DNA of 64,000 bases from Bacillus sp. BHET2 (GTDB lineage: Bacteria > Bacillota > Bacilli > Bacillales > Bacillaceae_B). Below the pieces are notes generated by a model. It saw only the letters and a program-made list of their open reading frames with translations, was not told the DNA's origin and did not search any database. The stretch lies in contig NZ_VCQN01000004.1 in assembly GCF_005938125.1 (NCBI RefSeq), forward strand, positions 186,001 to 250,000, read 5' to 3'. Shown one piece after another: positions 1 through 8,415 of the stretch (position 1 is its first letter; each line of letters starts with the position of its first letter). The translations under genes were made by a program, and so were the position numbers.

Positions 1-361
1 TATGACCGATGATTACTACCGGTTTGATGAGCGTCACCTTGCTATGATAGGGGAAAGAACCGCTAACGTATTCCGGATTGGAGACGAAATCACGATTCGT
101 GTCGTGAGTGTCAACAAAGATGAACGTGCCATCGATTTTGAAATCGTAGGAATGAAGAATAATCGCAAGGAGCGTGAAGGTCGCGTTCGCTCAGTTCAGT
201 CCGACAAGGGGAAATCAGACCGGTCGAATTCAAATCGATCATCATCCCGTAAAAAGGATGGAGAGTGGTCAACACGCCCACCTAAAAATAACAAGAAGAA
301 AAAAACGAATAAAAAACATTTTGAAAATGCACCTAGGAGCAAGCGTAAAAAGAAGAAATAA
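1..361 (+). CDS. rnr: Ribonuclease R, C-terminal part (partial at window edge)
   Basis: About 119 codons of the 3' end of a gene that begins before the window. The ATG at position 2 is internal, because the protein runs in from the left. The visible part is the end of the S1 RNA-binding domain ([18 protein letters not shown], then AIDFEIVG) followed by a very basic Lys/Arg/Ser-rich tail ending in KRKKKK. This is typical of Bacillus RNase R, a 3'-5' exoribonuclease that degrades structured RNA and works with SmpB/tmRNA on non-stop messages. The smpB and ssrA genes that follow support the call. The catalytic RNB domain lies outside the window. Confidence 0.9.
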   Translation, partial: MTDDYYRFDERHLAMIGERTANVFRIGDEITIRVVSVNKDERAIDFEIVGMKNNRKEREGRVRSVQSDKGKSDRSNSNRSSSRKKDGEWSTRPPKNNKKKKTNKKHFENAPRSKRKKKK

Positions 362-367
362 CAGATC

Positions 368-402
368 AGGAGCATTGGGACATCCTTTGCTCCTTTTCTT
401 TT
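368..402 (+). terminator. Rho-independent terminator after rnr
   Basis: AGGAGCA and TGCTCCT form a stem around a loop containing TTGGGACATCCT, followed by a T-rich run. It lies 7 nt after the rnr stop codon and would separate rnr from smpB. Confidence 0.7.
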
Positions 403-482
403 CCAAGTGTCCCAATACAATTTTTCTTCAATATATGAGATAATAATAACTAAACGAATGGAAAGTAACTAGGGGGATTCCA

Positions 483-953
483 ATGCCAAAGGGAGAAGGC
501 AAACTTATTGCCCAAAATAAGAAGGCACGTCATGACTATGCCGTAGAAGAAACCTATGAGGCAGGACTTGTGCTTCAAGGAACAGAGATTAAAGCGATCC
601 GAGGAGGCCGCGTAAACTTAAAGGATTCCTTTGCCCGTGTTCAAAATGGAGAAATATTCATACACAATATGCATATCAGCCCATACGAGCAAGGAAATCG
701 GTTTAATCACGAACCACTAAGAACACGTAAGTTGCTTCTTCACCGTAAACAGATCAATAAGCTAATCGGTGATTCCAAAGAAGCAGGGTATTCCATCGTA
801 CCATTGAAGATGTATATCAAGAATGGTGTGGCGAAGCTTCTGATCGGTCTTGCTCGTGGTAAGAAGAAATATGATAAACGGGAAGATCTGAAGCGAAAAG
901 AAGCGAACCGTTCCATTCAAAGAGAACTGGCTCAGCGTCAAAAAGGAATGTAA
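483..953 (+). CDS. smpB: SsrA-binding protein SmpB
   Basis: A 156-residue protein of normal family length. The N-terminal half carries the SmpB signatures [15 protein letters not shown] and [14 protein letters not shown] of the OB-fold that binds the tRNA-like domain of tmRNA. The C-terminal tail is basic ([17 protein letters not shown]) and becomes helical in the empty mRNA channel of the stalled ribosome. A clear AGGGGG site precedes the ATG. The gene sits between rnr and ssrA, the common Bacillus order. Function in trans-translation is established for the family. Confidence 0.97.
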   Translation: MPKGEGKLIAQNKKARHDYAVEETYEAGLVLQGTEIKAIRGGRVNLKDSFARVQNGEIFIHNMHISPYEQGNRFNHEPLRTRKLLLHRKQINKLIGDSKEAGYSIVPLKMYIKNGVAKLLIGLARGKKKYDKREDLKRKEANRSIQRELAQRQKGM

Positions 954-979
954 CGCTACAGATTTCCGGAATATGGCAT

Positions 980-1007
980 TTGCAATTATCTCTGGATTTG
1001 TTATACT
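980..1007 (+). promoter_or_regulatory. Probable sigma-A promoter of ssrA
   Basis: TTGCAA (980-985) and TATACT (1002-1007) are spaced by 16 nt. Transcription would begin near 1014, about 90 nt before the mature tmRNA 5' end, leaving a leader to be removed by RNase P. Confidence 0.55.
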
Positions 1008-1191
1008 AGTAGATGTCGCGATGATATTGCGACTGTAAGGACAATTGAATAAGTGACTTACACGCTGAACTTATTCTTTCCCGTTCTTCCCTTTCTATCA
1101 TGGGGACGTTACGGATTCGACAGGGATAGTTCGAGCTTAGGTCGCGAGCCGTAGGGATCGTCTACGTTAAAACGTCAAAGCCAATATAACT

Positions 1192-1227
1192 GGCAAAACT
1201 AACAATAACCTAGCTTTAGCTGCATAA
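1192..1227 (+). other. tmRNA proteolysis-tag reading frame
   Basis: Starts at the GGC resume codon and ends at TAA. It encodes GKTNNNLALAA, with the LAA end recognised by ClpXP-type proteases. The tag is shorter than the B. subtilis one (AGKTNSFNQNVALAA, from memory) but has the same start and end. Confidence 0.85.
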
Positions 1228-1447
1228 TAGCACTTTAGCTGTTCCTCCCTCCATCGCCTATGTGGTAGGGTAAGGGACTCACTCTTAGTAGGCTACGCCG
1301 GAGTCCACCGTCTGAGGACAAAGGAAGAGATCAATCAGACTAGCTACACGGACGCCCGTCGATAGGCAGAAGCTGTAGCGAACTTGCGAATATATCGACT
1401 ACGCTCGTAGACGCTTAAGTGGCGATGTTTCTGGACGTGGGTTCGAT

Positions 1448-1724
1448 TAGTTAATAGTCGCCTTATGTGGTAACACGTAAGTGAAAATTTGGCTTTATCG
1501 GTGAAACCTAAGTCACACATTGTGTGATATGGCAATGCCGAGCGGTATGTGGAGCAATCCAACAGCCGTGTATCGACTTATAGACTGCCGAAACTCGGTA
1601 GTACTAGGATGCGGAATCCTATCTGAATTTAGATAAATATATATTTCGCATAAGACGCCAAAGGACCTAAAACTACAAGGTTCAAGATATAGTCAGTGCC
1701 ATGTCGAAAGCATGGAATTGCACG
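1448..1724 (+). mobile_element. Group I intron in the T-loop of ssrA
   Basis: The boundaries follow from restoring the T-arm GGGTTCGAT|TCCCACC: the 5' exon ends in U and the intron ends in G (1724), as group I introns require. P1 can form between exon CGAU (1444-1447) and intron GUCG (1457-1460), with a U-G pair at the splice site. P2 is CTTATGTG/CACGTAAG. The P7 guanosine-binding strands are ATAGACT (near 1580) and AAGATATAGTC (1684-1694), the latter a near-canonical core sequence. CCATG/CATGG with GTGC/GCAC forms P9 before the terminal G. At 277 nt it has no room for an internal endonuclease gene. Subgroup is unassigned; the extra hairpin after P7 suggests IA. Confidence 0.9.
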
Positions 1725-1735
1725 TCCCACCGTCT

Positions 1736-1763
1736 CCACCAAATACATATTTGGTGGTTTTTT
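1736..1763 (+). terminator. Terminator of ssrA
   Basis: CCACCAAATA and TATTTGGTGG form a stem followed by TTTTTTATTTT. The upstream arm includes the CCACCA end of the tmRNA, so transcript end and 3' maturation site overlap. Confidence 0.85.
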
Positions 1764-1878
1764 ATTTTGTGTAACAAAATTGTTCAAATTAAAGCGATGT
1801 ATTTGCAGTAATGCAAAACATGGCTTTTTTTCGTATGGATTTAGAGTTTTAAAAGAAAATACTTTTGATAAATAGTGA

Positions 1879-2289
1879 TTAAAATTCAAAAAACTTATCC
1901 TCAAAAGCTAATTTTTGTTTTAGCATATCTACACTGTACTTTCCATTTCTAATCGTTACACGATCATAATGTTTGAGGATCCAGGCAGCGCGTTTTCTTT
2001 TTTTCTGTACTCTCAAAAAAGGAAGAGTGTAATTTAATGTATCTAAAACTTGTTTTTTAGTCTTTATAGATAGTGTAAATGAATTTTGGTGACGGTCTGG
2101 GTGGTAGTTTTTCTTTTTAGTGATGTGTCCGTTTGTTAGCATTTTGAGGTATTCCAAAAGTTCAAGATCTGTAGAGGCAACAGTGATACATGGGCGTCTA
2201 TGTTCTTTTTCATGCAACCGAGTTAATGTTATAGAACCTTCTCCATCAATAATCCCTGCTAAATACGCTGCTTCCCAATCCTTCATCAT
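1879..2289 (-). CDS. Free-standing LAGLIDADG homing endonuclease
   Basis: A 136-residue protein with one LAGLIDADG motif, YLAGIIDGEGSITL, near residues 9-22. The catalytic acidic residue (IIDGEG) is present, so the gene looks intact. Single-motif members act as homodimers and cut 18-24-bp targets. The C-terminal half is basic with HTH-like helices (FLRVQKKRKRAAWILKHYDR). TTAGGAG precedes the paired ATGATG start. The gene faces ssrA and ends 138 bp after the tmRNA 3' end, so it is outside the intron and on the other strand. I infer that it serves, or once served, the ssrA intron, cutting intronless T-arm DNA. Its target has not been shown. Confidence 0.85.
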   Translation of the reverse strand: MMKDWEAAYLAGIIDGEGSITLTRLHEKEHRRPCITVASTDLELLEYLKMLTNGHITKKKNYHPDRHQNSFTLSIKTKKQVLDTLNYTLPFLRVQKKRKRAAWILKHYDRVTIRNGKYSVDMLKQKLAFEDKFFEF

Positions 2290-2591
2290 TTACAACTCCT
2301 AATTGTTAATATTCGGACAGTCCCTAGTTAACTATACCTTCTTTATATTAATGAATAACCTGAAAAAAGTCCTTCAAAAAGACAGTGTTGTTTCTAAGGC
2401 TAGGTTTAGGAAGGAATTGTGAGATAAAGCAAATGGTTTCCTAAAATAGAATTCTCCTAGATTAAAAGAAAGGCCATCAACCCGTTATGGATTAGAGTAA
2501 AAGGGTATAAGATAGCAAATTTTCAACAAAATAATTTCAAAATGATGATGATAATTAGAATATCCCGCTTATTTTTATTTTTGCATTGTAT
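2290..2591. other. Intergenic region without a recognised gene
   Basis: AT-rich sequence between the endonuclease start and the permease promoter. It must hold the endonuclease promoter on the minus strand, but I see no convincing -35/-10 pair, no good ORF with a ribosome site, and no clear repeat. Confidence 0.5.
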
Positions 2592-2621
2592 TTGCACATT
2601 TTCTGGGTATTGTATTATAAC
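2592..2621 (+). promoter_or_regulatory. Probable promoter of the permease gene
   Basis: TTGCAC (2592-2597), an 18-nt spacer, and TATAAC (2616-2621), just upstream of the AAAGGAG ribosome site. Confidence 0.45.
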
Positions 2622-2646
2622 ACTAATATAAAAGGAGATGATTTTT

Positions 2647-3828
2647 TTGTTAGATCTAATCGGGGAATCAGCCAAGACCTCCCTGGGGTACTTTTGGAAA
2701 TCGGGATGGGCATTTGTCCTGGGTTATTTGATTAGCTCTATGATCCAAGCATTTGTCCAAAAGGATAAGATGGTGAAGTACATGGGAAATCCTAGCTTGA
2801 AATCAGTGGGATTATCCTCACTTTTCGGTGCGATCAGTTCCTCTTGTTCCTTTGCGGCACTGGCTGCTGGAAGGAATTTATTTAAGAAAGGAGCCCATTT
2901 CATACCTACACTTGCCTTTTTATTTGCATCAACAAATTTGGTGATAGAGTTAGGGATCCTTATTTACATCTTTCTCGGCTGGCAGTTTGTTGTAGCGGAA
3001 ATGATTGGCGGTATCGCACTCATACTGATTACGTGGGTTTTAGTGAAAGTCACTTTCCCGAAAAAATTAGTGGAAGAAGCGAGAGAACATGTGGATGATG
3101 GGGATGAAGAAAACGAAGAATTTGATTGGAAAGAGAAGATAAGATCCAAAGAAGGTTGGCTCCAAGTCGGCCATGAATTCGTCATGAACTGGAAGATGGT
3201 ATGGAAGGAAATTACGATTGGGTTCACGATTGCCGGCATGATGGCTACGTTTGTATCAAAAGACACATGGAAAAGCTTCTTTCTCGCAGATCATCCTGAC
3301 TCGTTCTTAAAGGTATTGGAGAACGCACTCATAGGTCCACTGGTTGCCATGCTTACTTTTATTGGATCGATGGGGAATATTCCGATATCCACGATATTAG
3401 CCTCAAGTGGAGTAGCATTCGCAGGCATCATGGCATTTATTTATTCAGATTTGGTTGTTCCGCCTATTATAGCCGTTCATAAAAAATATTATGGACTCAA
3501 AACGGCCCTTTACATTGCAGGCGTATTTTATGTCTCCATTATTTTAACCGCTTTAGGGATGCATTATGGTTTTACAGCGATCGGGCTGCTTCCTGAGGAT
3601 GCGAAGCAAGTGATGAACGAAAATCCTTTCAAAATAGACTATACGTTCTGGCTGAATATCGTCTTTGTGATGGTGGCTGGTGTGTCCATCTATTTAAATA
3701 GATTATTTAAAGAGTCGGATGTGAAGGTTCCGATGATGATGATGGAAGGGGATTCGAAGTTTAAGACCATTTTTACTTACTTGTGTTTACTATATCTAGC
3801 GATAGGGACAATCATTTTTATTATGTAG
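2647..3828 (+). CDS. Permease of the UPF0718/ArsP-like family
   Basis: A 393-residue polytopic membrane protein. The TTG at 2647 is preferred: AAAGGAG (2631-2637) directly abuts the ATG at 2638 but lies 9 nt before the TTG. Two membrane halves are separated by a very acidic cytosolic loop (REHVDDGDEENEEFDWKEK, about residues 140-165). The first half has the conserved GAISSSCSFAALAAG and the second GNIPISTILASSGVAFAG, the paired re-entrant motifs of the DUF318 permease family. ArsP, a trivalent organoarsenical exporter, is a characterised relative; this one's substrate is unknown. Its position before copper genes suggests a metal or metalloid link, which is inference only. Confidence 0.8.
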   Translation: MLDLIGESAKTSLGYFWKSGWAFVLGYLISSMIQAFVQKDKMVKYMGNPSLKSVGLSSLFGAISSSCSFAALAAGRNLFKKGAHFIPTLAFLFASTNLVIELGILIYIFLGWQFVVAEMIGGIALILITWVLVKVTFPKKLVEEAREHVDDGDEENEEFDWKEKIRSKEGWLQVGHEFVMNWKMVWKEITIGFTIAGMMATFVSKDTWKSFFLADHPDSFLKVLENALIGPLVAMLTFIGSMGNIPISTILASSGVAFAGIMAFIYSDLVVPPIIAVHKKYYGLKTALYIAGVFYVSIILTALGMHYGFTAIGLLPEDAKQVMNENPFKIDYTFWLNIVFVMVAGVSIYLNRLFKESDVKVPMMMMEGDSKFKTIFTYLCLLYLAIGTIIFIM

Positions 3829-4062
3829 TATCTCTCACTTCCCGATAAAGATTGTTTCATCACTTTTGGACGATTATTATTGCGTTTTAGAGTTTAGAGA
3901 AAGAGTTGAAATTATTCTTTATTCCCATAAAATATGCACAACCTTTGCAAATGAAAATATACTTTCTACCATTCATAAAAATGTTATTTATCCGTTTATT
4001 GGTAGAATTACTGGATATAGTAATGAGGTAACCAATAACTTAAATACTAGGAGGAATATAAA

Positions 4063-4389
4063 ATGTCACACGAAAAGTACCAATCCGCGATCAAAGCACT
4101 GCACGAATGTATGGAGGCTTGTAATCACTGTTTCGATGCTTGTCTAAAGGAAGAAGATATTAACATGATGAAAGAGTGTATTAGGTTAGATCGTGAATGT
4201 GCGGATATTTGTGCATACTTAGAACAATCACTAGTAAGGGGAACACCATTTGCGTCTGAACTGGCCCAAGTGTGTGCGAAGATTTGTGAAACATGTGGAG
4301 AAGAATGTAAGAAGCATGATCATGATCATTGTCAAAAATGTGCCGATGCTTGCTTCAATTGTGCAGAAGAGTGTAAAAAAATAGCGTAA
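4063..4389 (+). CDS. Four-helix-bundle copper-binding protein (Csp3/YhjQ-like)
   Basis: A 108-residue protein with 16 cysteines, most spaced every three or four residues along predicted helices (HECMEACNHCFDAC, CAKICETCGEEC, CQKCADACFNCAEEC). This is the layout of the Csp copper-storage family, in which Cys pairs lining a four-helix bundle bind many Cu(I) ions. It has no signal peptide, so it should be cytosolic like Csp3. HDHDH in the last loop may add metal ligands. AGGAGG lies just before ATG. The copper regulator, chaperone and ATPase genes downstream agree with copper sequestration. Confidence 0.85.
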   Translation: MSHEKYQSAIKALHECMEACNHCFDACLKEEDINMMKECIRLDRECADICAYLEQSLVRGTPFASELAQVCAKICETCGEECKKHDHDHCQKCADACFNCAEECKKIA

Positions 4390-4395
4390 ACAAAG

Positions 4396-4430
4396 AAAAG
4401 TGGTGGCAATTCGATTGTCTCCACTTTTTT
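4396..4430 (+). terminator. Terminator after the Cys-rich copper protein gene
   Basis: AAAAGTGG and CCACTTTTTT form the outer stem, with a bulged inner stem, ending in T6. The facing gene ends at 4455, so it may act in both directions. Confidence 0.6.
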
Positions 4431-4454
4431 TAAATGTAATGGTTTCCTAATAGC

Positions 4455-5372
4455 CTATTTCATTATCTTTCCTTCATCTACAATTTCATCCCATGTTCCG
4501 CCATTATCAGTCGTGGTATATATATCATTGTCGTATGTCACGATTGTCCACTCACCTGAATGAGTAAGGTTAGATGAAATGTACATAATTGGATTATTTT
4601 GAGATAAATCTGGAGTAGGATAGGGCTGAATCTGATTTGAATTAAGCTTTAGCTCATATAATTGTATTTTTCCTTCTTCAATACTGGCGAAAAGCCCTTT
4701 CTTTTCAGTTAAATAAATACTTGTTGTAGCCTTAGTATTATCCACCTTTTTAAAGGAGTCGCCACTATCCTGTGATACAAATACGCCATCCTTACTGGAA
4801 ATAGCCAGCATTTCTTTATTGGAAGGATGGACGGCAATATTTCCGATCGAAGTAGAATCGAATCCCTTCATATCGCTCTTTTCCCAATTTTTCCCCTCAT
4901 CCATCGTTCGATAGAGTCCAGTATCCAGTTTCGAATTGGGCTCTTGATTAAGGGCATATATGACCTTTGATTGGTAGCCGGCTGCGAGATAATGGAAGTC
5001 TGTTTCTCCATAGAATGCCAACTTGTCCAATGACTTGCCTCCATCAGTACTCTTGACTAATCCCAGAGGGTTTTCTAAATCTGACCCTTCTTCGGGATGT
5101 CCACTGGAATAGAATCCATCTTTATAAGATTGAAATCCCATATAATCATGCTTTTGACTATTCGCTTCGTACCAGGTAGAATCTTTGTATTTCATTAATC
5201 CATCATGAGTGGCAATGAATAATTCTTCTTTATTGTTTGGATATCCAATTCCATGAATGTGGTCGATAGTCGTATTTTTTGCTTCAGTAAATGTATATTT
5301 TGTATCTTGAGAGCACCCTGATGCTATGATCCCAAAAGAAGTTATTAGTGATACCAATCTCAACCTTTTCAT
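4455..5372 (-). CDS. Lipoprotein with Asp-box (BNR-like) repeats, F510_1955-type
   Basis: A 305-residue predicted surface lipoprotein. A signal peptide ends at the lipobox IIASGC with Cys20. The mature part has a beta-propeller look, with Asp-box repeats STDGGKS, MDEGKNW, SQDSGDSF and TTDNGGTW, and an early HIHGIGYP motif. I recall similar proteins annotated as F510_1955 family glycosylhydrolase; no glycosidase active site is evident here, so that name should not be read as function. It is the last gene of a minus-strand operon after a histidine kinase and response regulator, 19 nt from the latter. It may act as a sensor accessory or an output of that system. Confidence 0.65.
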   Translation of the reverse strand: MKRLRLVSLITSFGIIASGCSQDTKYTFTEAKNTTIDHIHGIGYPNNKEELFIATHDGLMKYKDSTWYEANSQKHDYMGFQSYKDGFYSSGHPEEGSDLENPLGLVKSTDGGKSLDKLAFYGETDFHYLAAGYQSKVIYALNQEPNSKLDTGLYRTMDEGKNWEKSDMKGFDSTSIGNIAVHPSNKEMLAISSKDGVFVSQDSGDSFKKVDNTKATTSIYLTEKKGLFASIEEGKIQLYELKLNSNQIQPYPTPDLSQNNPIMYISSNLTHSGEWTIVTYDNDIYTTTDNGGTWDEIVDEGKIMK

Positions 5373-5391
5373 CGTTTCTCCTGCTTTCCAT

Positions 5392-6078
5392 TTAAATTTT
5401 CCATTGGTATCCGATGCCCCAAATGGTCTTTAAGTGGTCTTCGATCGGGAAACCGGCTCTTTTAATTTTATCTCTTAGGTTGCGGATATGGGAATCAACG
5501 GTTCTGATATCGGTTTTGGAATTGATATCCCACACCATTAGAAGGAGTTGTTCACGAGTGTAAACACGCTCTGTATTTTTCATTAAGGAATGGAGAATGC
5601 TATATTCTTTTAACGTGAGGGACAGGATATCATTTTTATATTTTAACGTGTAGGAATACCCATCTAACGTGAATGAACCCCTGTTCAGGTGGAGATCATC
5701 TTCTATCTGATCAAATCGTTTATTTCTTCTGAAAAGGGCATTTACCCGTGCGACAAGTTCTTCTTCGTCAAACGGTTTCGTGATATAGTCATCTGCTCCC
5801 ACGTTTAAACCTTTCACGATATCATCTTTATCTCCCCTGGCTGTTAACATGATTATGGGGACATGTGAAAACGCCCTGATTTTTTCACATGTCTGCCAAC
5901 CATTTAATTCTGGCATCATGATGTCTAATATGACCAATTCAATCGAATGATCTTTCATATACTGTATGGCGTCATAACCATTATTCTTCTTCTCGCATTG
6001 ATACCCGTGAGGAGTAAGGTAAAGCTCTAACAGATTTAACATTCTTGATTCATCATCAATTAATAAAATCGTATTCAC
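5392..6078 (-). CDS. OmpR-family response regulator
   Basis: A 228-residue protein. The receiver domain (residues 1-115) has acidic pocket DD (8-9), phosphoacceptor Asp52 in LDIMMP, Thr in MLTARG and Lys in ITKPFDEEE. The C-terminal winged helix contains SLTLKEYSILHSL and RTVDSHIRNLRDKI. Translation starts at GTG with GGAGG upstream. It follows the kinase gene by 18 nt, and the kinase comes first, the reverse of the usual order. The partner lipoprotein gene and the neighbouring copper genes suggest an envelope metal or redox response, but no binding sites were identified. Confidence 0.93.
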   Translation of the reverse strand: MNTILLIDDESRMLNLLELYLTPHGYQCEKKNNGYDAIQYMKDHSIELVILDIMMPELNGWQTCEKIRAFSHVPIIMLTARGDKDDIVKGLNVGADDYITKPFDEEELVARVNALFRRNKRFDQIEDDLHLNRGSFTLDGYSYTLKYKNDILSLTLKEYSILHSLMKNTERVYTREQLLLMVWDINSKTDIRTVDSHIRNLRDKIKRAGFPIEDHLKTIWGIGYQWKI

Positions 6079-6096
6079 TAGTCAAACCTCCAAATA

Positions 6097-7458
6097 TTAA
6101 AGTATGATTTTAATCGATGTTCCGTTACCCACTTCACTTTCAATAGAAATATAGCCACCATGCGCTTCTACCAATTCTTTCACAATCGCTAACCCTAGAC
6201 CCGAACCACCCAATTCCCTAGAACGTGATTTCTCTACTCGATACAGCCTGTTAAATACAAGAGGAAGCTCATCTGGTGGAATGCCCATTCCTTGATCGTG
6301 AATTGTAAGGACCACTTTATCTGCCTCATTTTGTTCAATGGTGACAGTGGTCGTTGAACTAGCTTTCGAGTATTTCAGGGAATTATCTAACAAGTTCATG
6401 ATGATTTGTTCCAGACGTATAGGATCTGCCTGGAATGAAAATTCGTCGTTGATAGATAAGACGAGGTGTATTCCCTGACTTTTAAAAGCAGGAGTGAATC
6501 TGCTGACAATCTTCTGGAAAAATGGGGTGGAGACGATTGTTTCCATATGAATAGAGAAATTGTTTTCATCAATCTTCGCCAGATCAAATAAATTTTCGAT
6601 TAATTTTACAAGGGTTTTAGATTCTTCTTGGATAATCTTTAAATGTTCCTTCCTTTCAATCTCTAAAATGTCACTTCGAAGTGCGACATTCGTATACCCT
6701 TGGATGTATGTAAGAGGTGTTCTGAGCTCGTGAGAAATATTGGCCAAAAATTCATTGCGGTCATTTTGAATCGTTTCTAAATCATTGGCTAATGTTTGGA
6801 TAGAAATGGAAAGATCCCCAAGCTCATCCTTCCCCAGTAAAGGAAGCTTCACCTCAAAGTTTCCTTTACTCAATTCCTCAGTAGCCTGCTTCATTTTGAT
6901 TAATGGACGGGTCAACATTTTCGATAGCAGAAAATGGATACAAGCCAATATTATGAGGCTCATAATTCCTGCCAAAAGAAAATGTCCATTTAATTTACTG
7001 ATTAAATTCCGTAATGGAGAGGCGCTCTTGAACATATAAACATATCCTTCATTGCCATCTTTTTTAAAAGATGTAACGGTAGCTAAATAGTTCACGTCCC
7101 TCCAGTTTGCTTCGATGACCCTTCCTTCACGGGGGAAGGATTCGGGGCTGTCATTTATTAATTCACTCATTCCATCCGTTAATTTCTTTGAGCTGATAAT
7201 GACGTGATGATTCTTATCTGTGATCACGACTTCCGTTTCTGTTTTGGATTCCATGAGGGCGATATGATGCAGGGTCGTTTTGGAATAACGGTCTTCCAGT
7301 ACATCACGATGGCTGTTACCTCGGGATAGAATTGATTGAAACTCCTCTTGTATCCTGGAATCAATAATATTGTCATGGAGGTAAAGCATCAATAGCCCTT
7401 CCATGATGAATACCGCAAGCGTAAAGTAGGCAGCTAACTTTGTTGAAATTTTATTCAT
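6097..7458 (-). CDS. Sensor histidine kinase
   Basis: A 453-residue membrane kinase. One N-terminal membrane helix (about 9-27), an extracytoplasmic sensing region of about 130 residues, and a second helix (about 158-178) are followed by HAMP. The HisKA domain has the phospho-His motif NISHELRTPLTY. The HATPase domain has the N box (IIMNLLDNSLKYS), DQGMGIP and GGSGLGLAIV. The sensor region is not a recognised domain. It is the first gene of the operon kinase-regulator-lipoprotein and is divergent from the ydhK-like gene, so both may share regulation from the 218-bp intergenic region. Confidence 0.93.
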   Translation of the reverse strand: MNKISTKLAAYFTLAVFIMEGLLMLYLHDNIIDSRIQEEFQSILSRGNSHRDVLEDRYSKTTLHHIALMESKTETEVVITDKNHHVIISSKKLTDGMSELINDSPESFPREGRVIEANWRDVNYLATVTSFKKDGNEGYVYMFKSASPLRNLISKLNGHFLLAGIMSLIILACIHFLLSKMLTRPLIKMKQATEELSKGNFEVKLPLLGKDELGDLSISIQTLANDLETIQNDRNEFLANISHELRTPLTYIQGYTNVALRSDILEIERKEHLKIIQEESKTLVKLIENLFDLAKIDENNFSIHMETIVSTPFFQKIVSRFTPAFKSQGIHLVLSINDEFSFQADPIRLEQIIMNLLDNSLKYSKASSTTTVTIEQNEADKVVLTIHDQGMGIPPDELPLVFNRLYRVEKSRSRELGGSGLGLAIVKELVEAHGGYISIESEVGNGTSIKIIL

Positions 7459-7676
7459 AGTGGATACCTCATTTTGGGATTTTCTTTCTCTAGTTTACCG
7501 TGAAAATATGAAAAAAGTATGCACAAAGGTACGTTTAAGGCGTTTTCATCACATACAAGAATTCTTCCACGTAGCATTTGTCATGAAAATATCACACTTT
7601 TACACACTTTCTTCATAGAATCTGCAATTTTACAGGATAAAATTATGGATATATTACTCGAAAGGAAGGGACTACC

Positions 7677-8240
7677 ATGATGAAACATAGAATTAAATCG
7701 TTCCTTTTCATCCTAACACCATTATTTCTCATACTGGGTGCTTGCTCAAATATTGAAAACAAACATGATGGTGAGATGGCGGAAGAAATGGAACACGGTG
7801 AAATGAATCACTCTAGTTCAGGAGATGTACCAGATGGCTTGAAAGAAGCATCAACTCCCAAATATGAACTAGGAAGCAAAGCAATCATTAAAGTTGATCA
7901 TATGGAAGGGATGAAGGATGCGAAAGCCACCATTTCAGGTGCTTATGAAACAGTTGTCTATACCGTTACTTATACACCAACTACGGGTGGAGAAAAGGTG
8001 GAAGACCATAAATGGGTCATTCATGAAGAGCTGAAAGATTTCAGTGATCAACCATATCAACCTGGTGAAGCGGTTGTCATAAATGCCGATCATATGAAAG
8101 GGATGAATGGGGCGGCAGCTACGATTGATTCTGCAGAAGATATGACTGTCTATATGGTAGACTACATGCCCACTACAGGTGGAGATGAAGTCAAGAATCA
8201 TAAATGGGTAACTGAAAGCGAATTAGAGCCAGTTGAATAA
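7677..8240 (+). CDS. ydhK: YdhK-family lipoprotein (DUF1541)
   Basis: A 187-residue lipoprotein with lipobox ILGAC at Cys23. A His/Met/Glu-rich linker (MAEEMEHGEMNH) leads to two tandem DUF1541 repeats, each with DHM-x-GM-x-x-A-x-ATI and later PTTGG...HKWV. DUF1541 proteins recur in Gram-positive copper-resistance loci, and the Met/His-rich stretches fit surface metal binding; the molecular role is not established. AAGGAAGGG precedes paired ATGs (7677 and 7680). It is divergent from the kinase operon and upstream of copYZA. Confidence 0.85.
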   Translation: MMKHRIKSFLFILTPLFLILGACSNIENKHDGEMAEEMEHGEMNHSSSGDVPDGLKEASTPKYELGSKAIIKVDHMEGMKDAKATISGAYETVVYTVTYTPTTGGEKVEDHKWVIHEELKDFSDQPYQPGEAVVINADHMKGMNGAAATIDSAEDMTVYMVDYMPTTGGDEVKNHKWVTESELEPVE

Positions 8241-8253
8241 TAAATAATAAAGT

Positions 8254-8290
8254 GATGATCTGTGTTTCTGCGGATCATCCATTTTATTGA
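8254..8290 (+). terminator. Probable terminator after ydhK-like gene
   Basis: GATGATC and GGATCATC form a hairpin followed by an AT-rich stretch (CATTTTATT). The stem is short and the T run is interrupted, so this is a moderate call. Confidence 0.45.
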
Positions 8291-8415
8291 CTAACCCCGT
8301 AATTGTCGAGTCTATTCAGTGGCTAAAGAAGTTTATAGAATATCGCCAGTGGTACAGAATAAAAAACATGTGACAAGGAAAAAGGTCCATTATATTAAAA
8401 ATCCAGCTCAATAAG

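Larger units (their letters stand above)
1102..1741 (+). ncRNA. ssrA: tmRNA (SsrA), interrupted by a group I intron
   Basis: The 5' end GGGGACGTTACGGATTCGAC and the 3' end CGTCTCCACCA pair as the tRNA-like acceptor stem, with GGGGACG against CGTCTCC. The tag reading frame is at 1192-1227: resume codon GGC, then Lys-Thr-Asn-Asn-Asn-Leu-Ala-Leu-Ala-Ala and TAA. With the tmRNA-borne Ala the tag would be AGKTNNNLALAA. The T-arm is split: GGACGTGGGTTCGAT ends at 1447 and TCCCACCGTCTCCACCA resumes at 1725. Removing 1448-1724 gives a 363-nt RNA, a normal Bacillus size. Functional tmRNA therefore requires splicing as well as 5' and 3' processing. Confidence 0.95.

Noticed and set aside
1344..1562. 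Minus-strand 72-codon ORF across ssrA
   Set aside because: It lies antisense to tmRNA and the intron core; the RNA structures explain the sequence and no ribosome site supports it.
1629..1904. Minus-strand 91-codon ORF downstream of ssrA
   Set aside because: It overlaps the intron 3' part, the tmRNA end and its terminator, and the end of the endonuclease gene; no convincing ribosome site.
3866..4147. 93-codon plus-strand ORF before the Cys-rich copper protein
   Set aside because: It runs into the copper protein gene in another frame, has no good ribosome site and no protein-like pattern.
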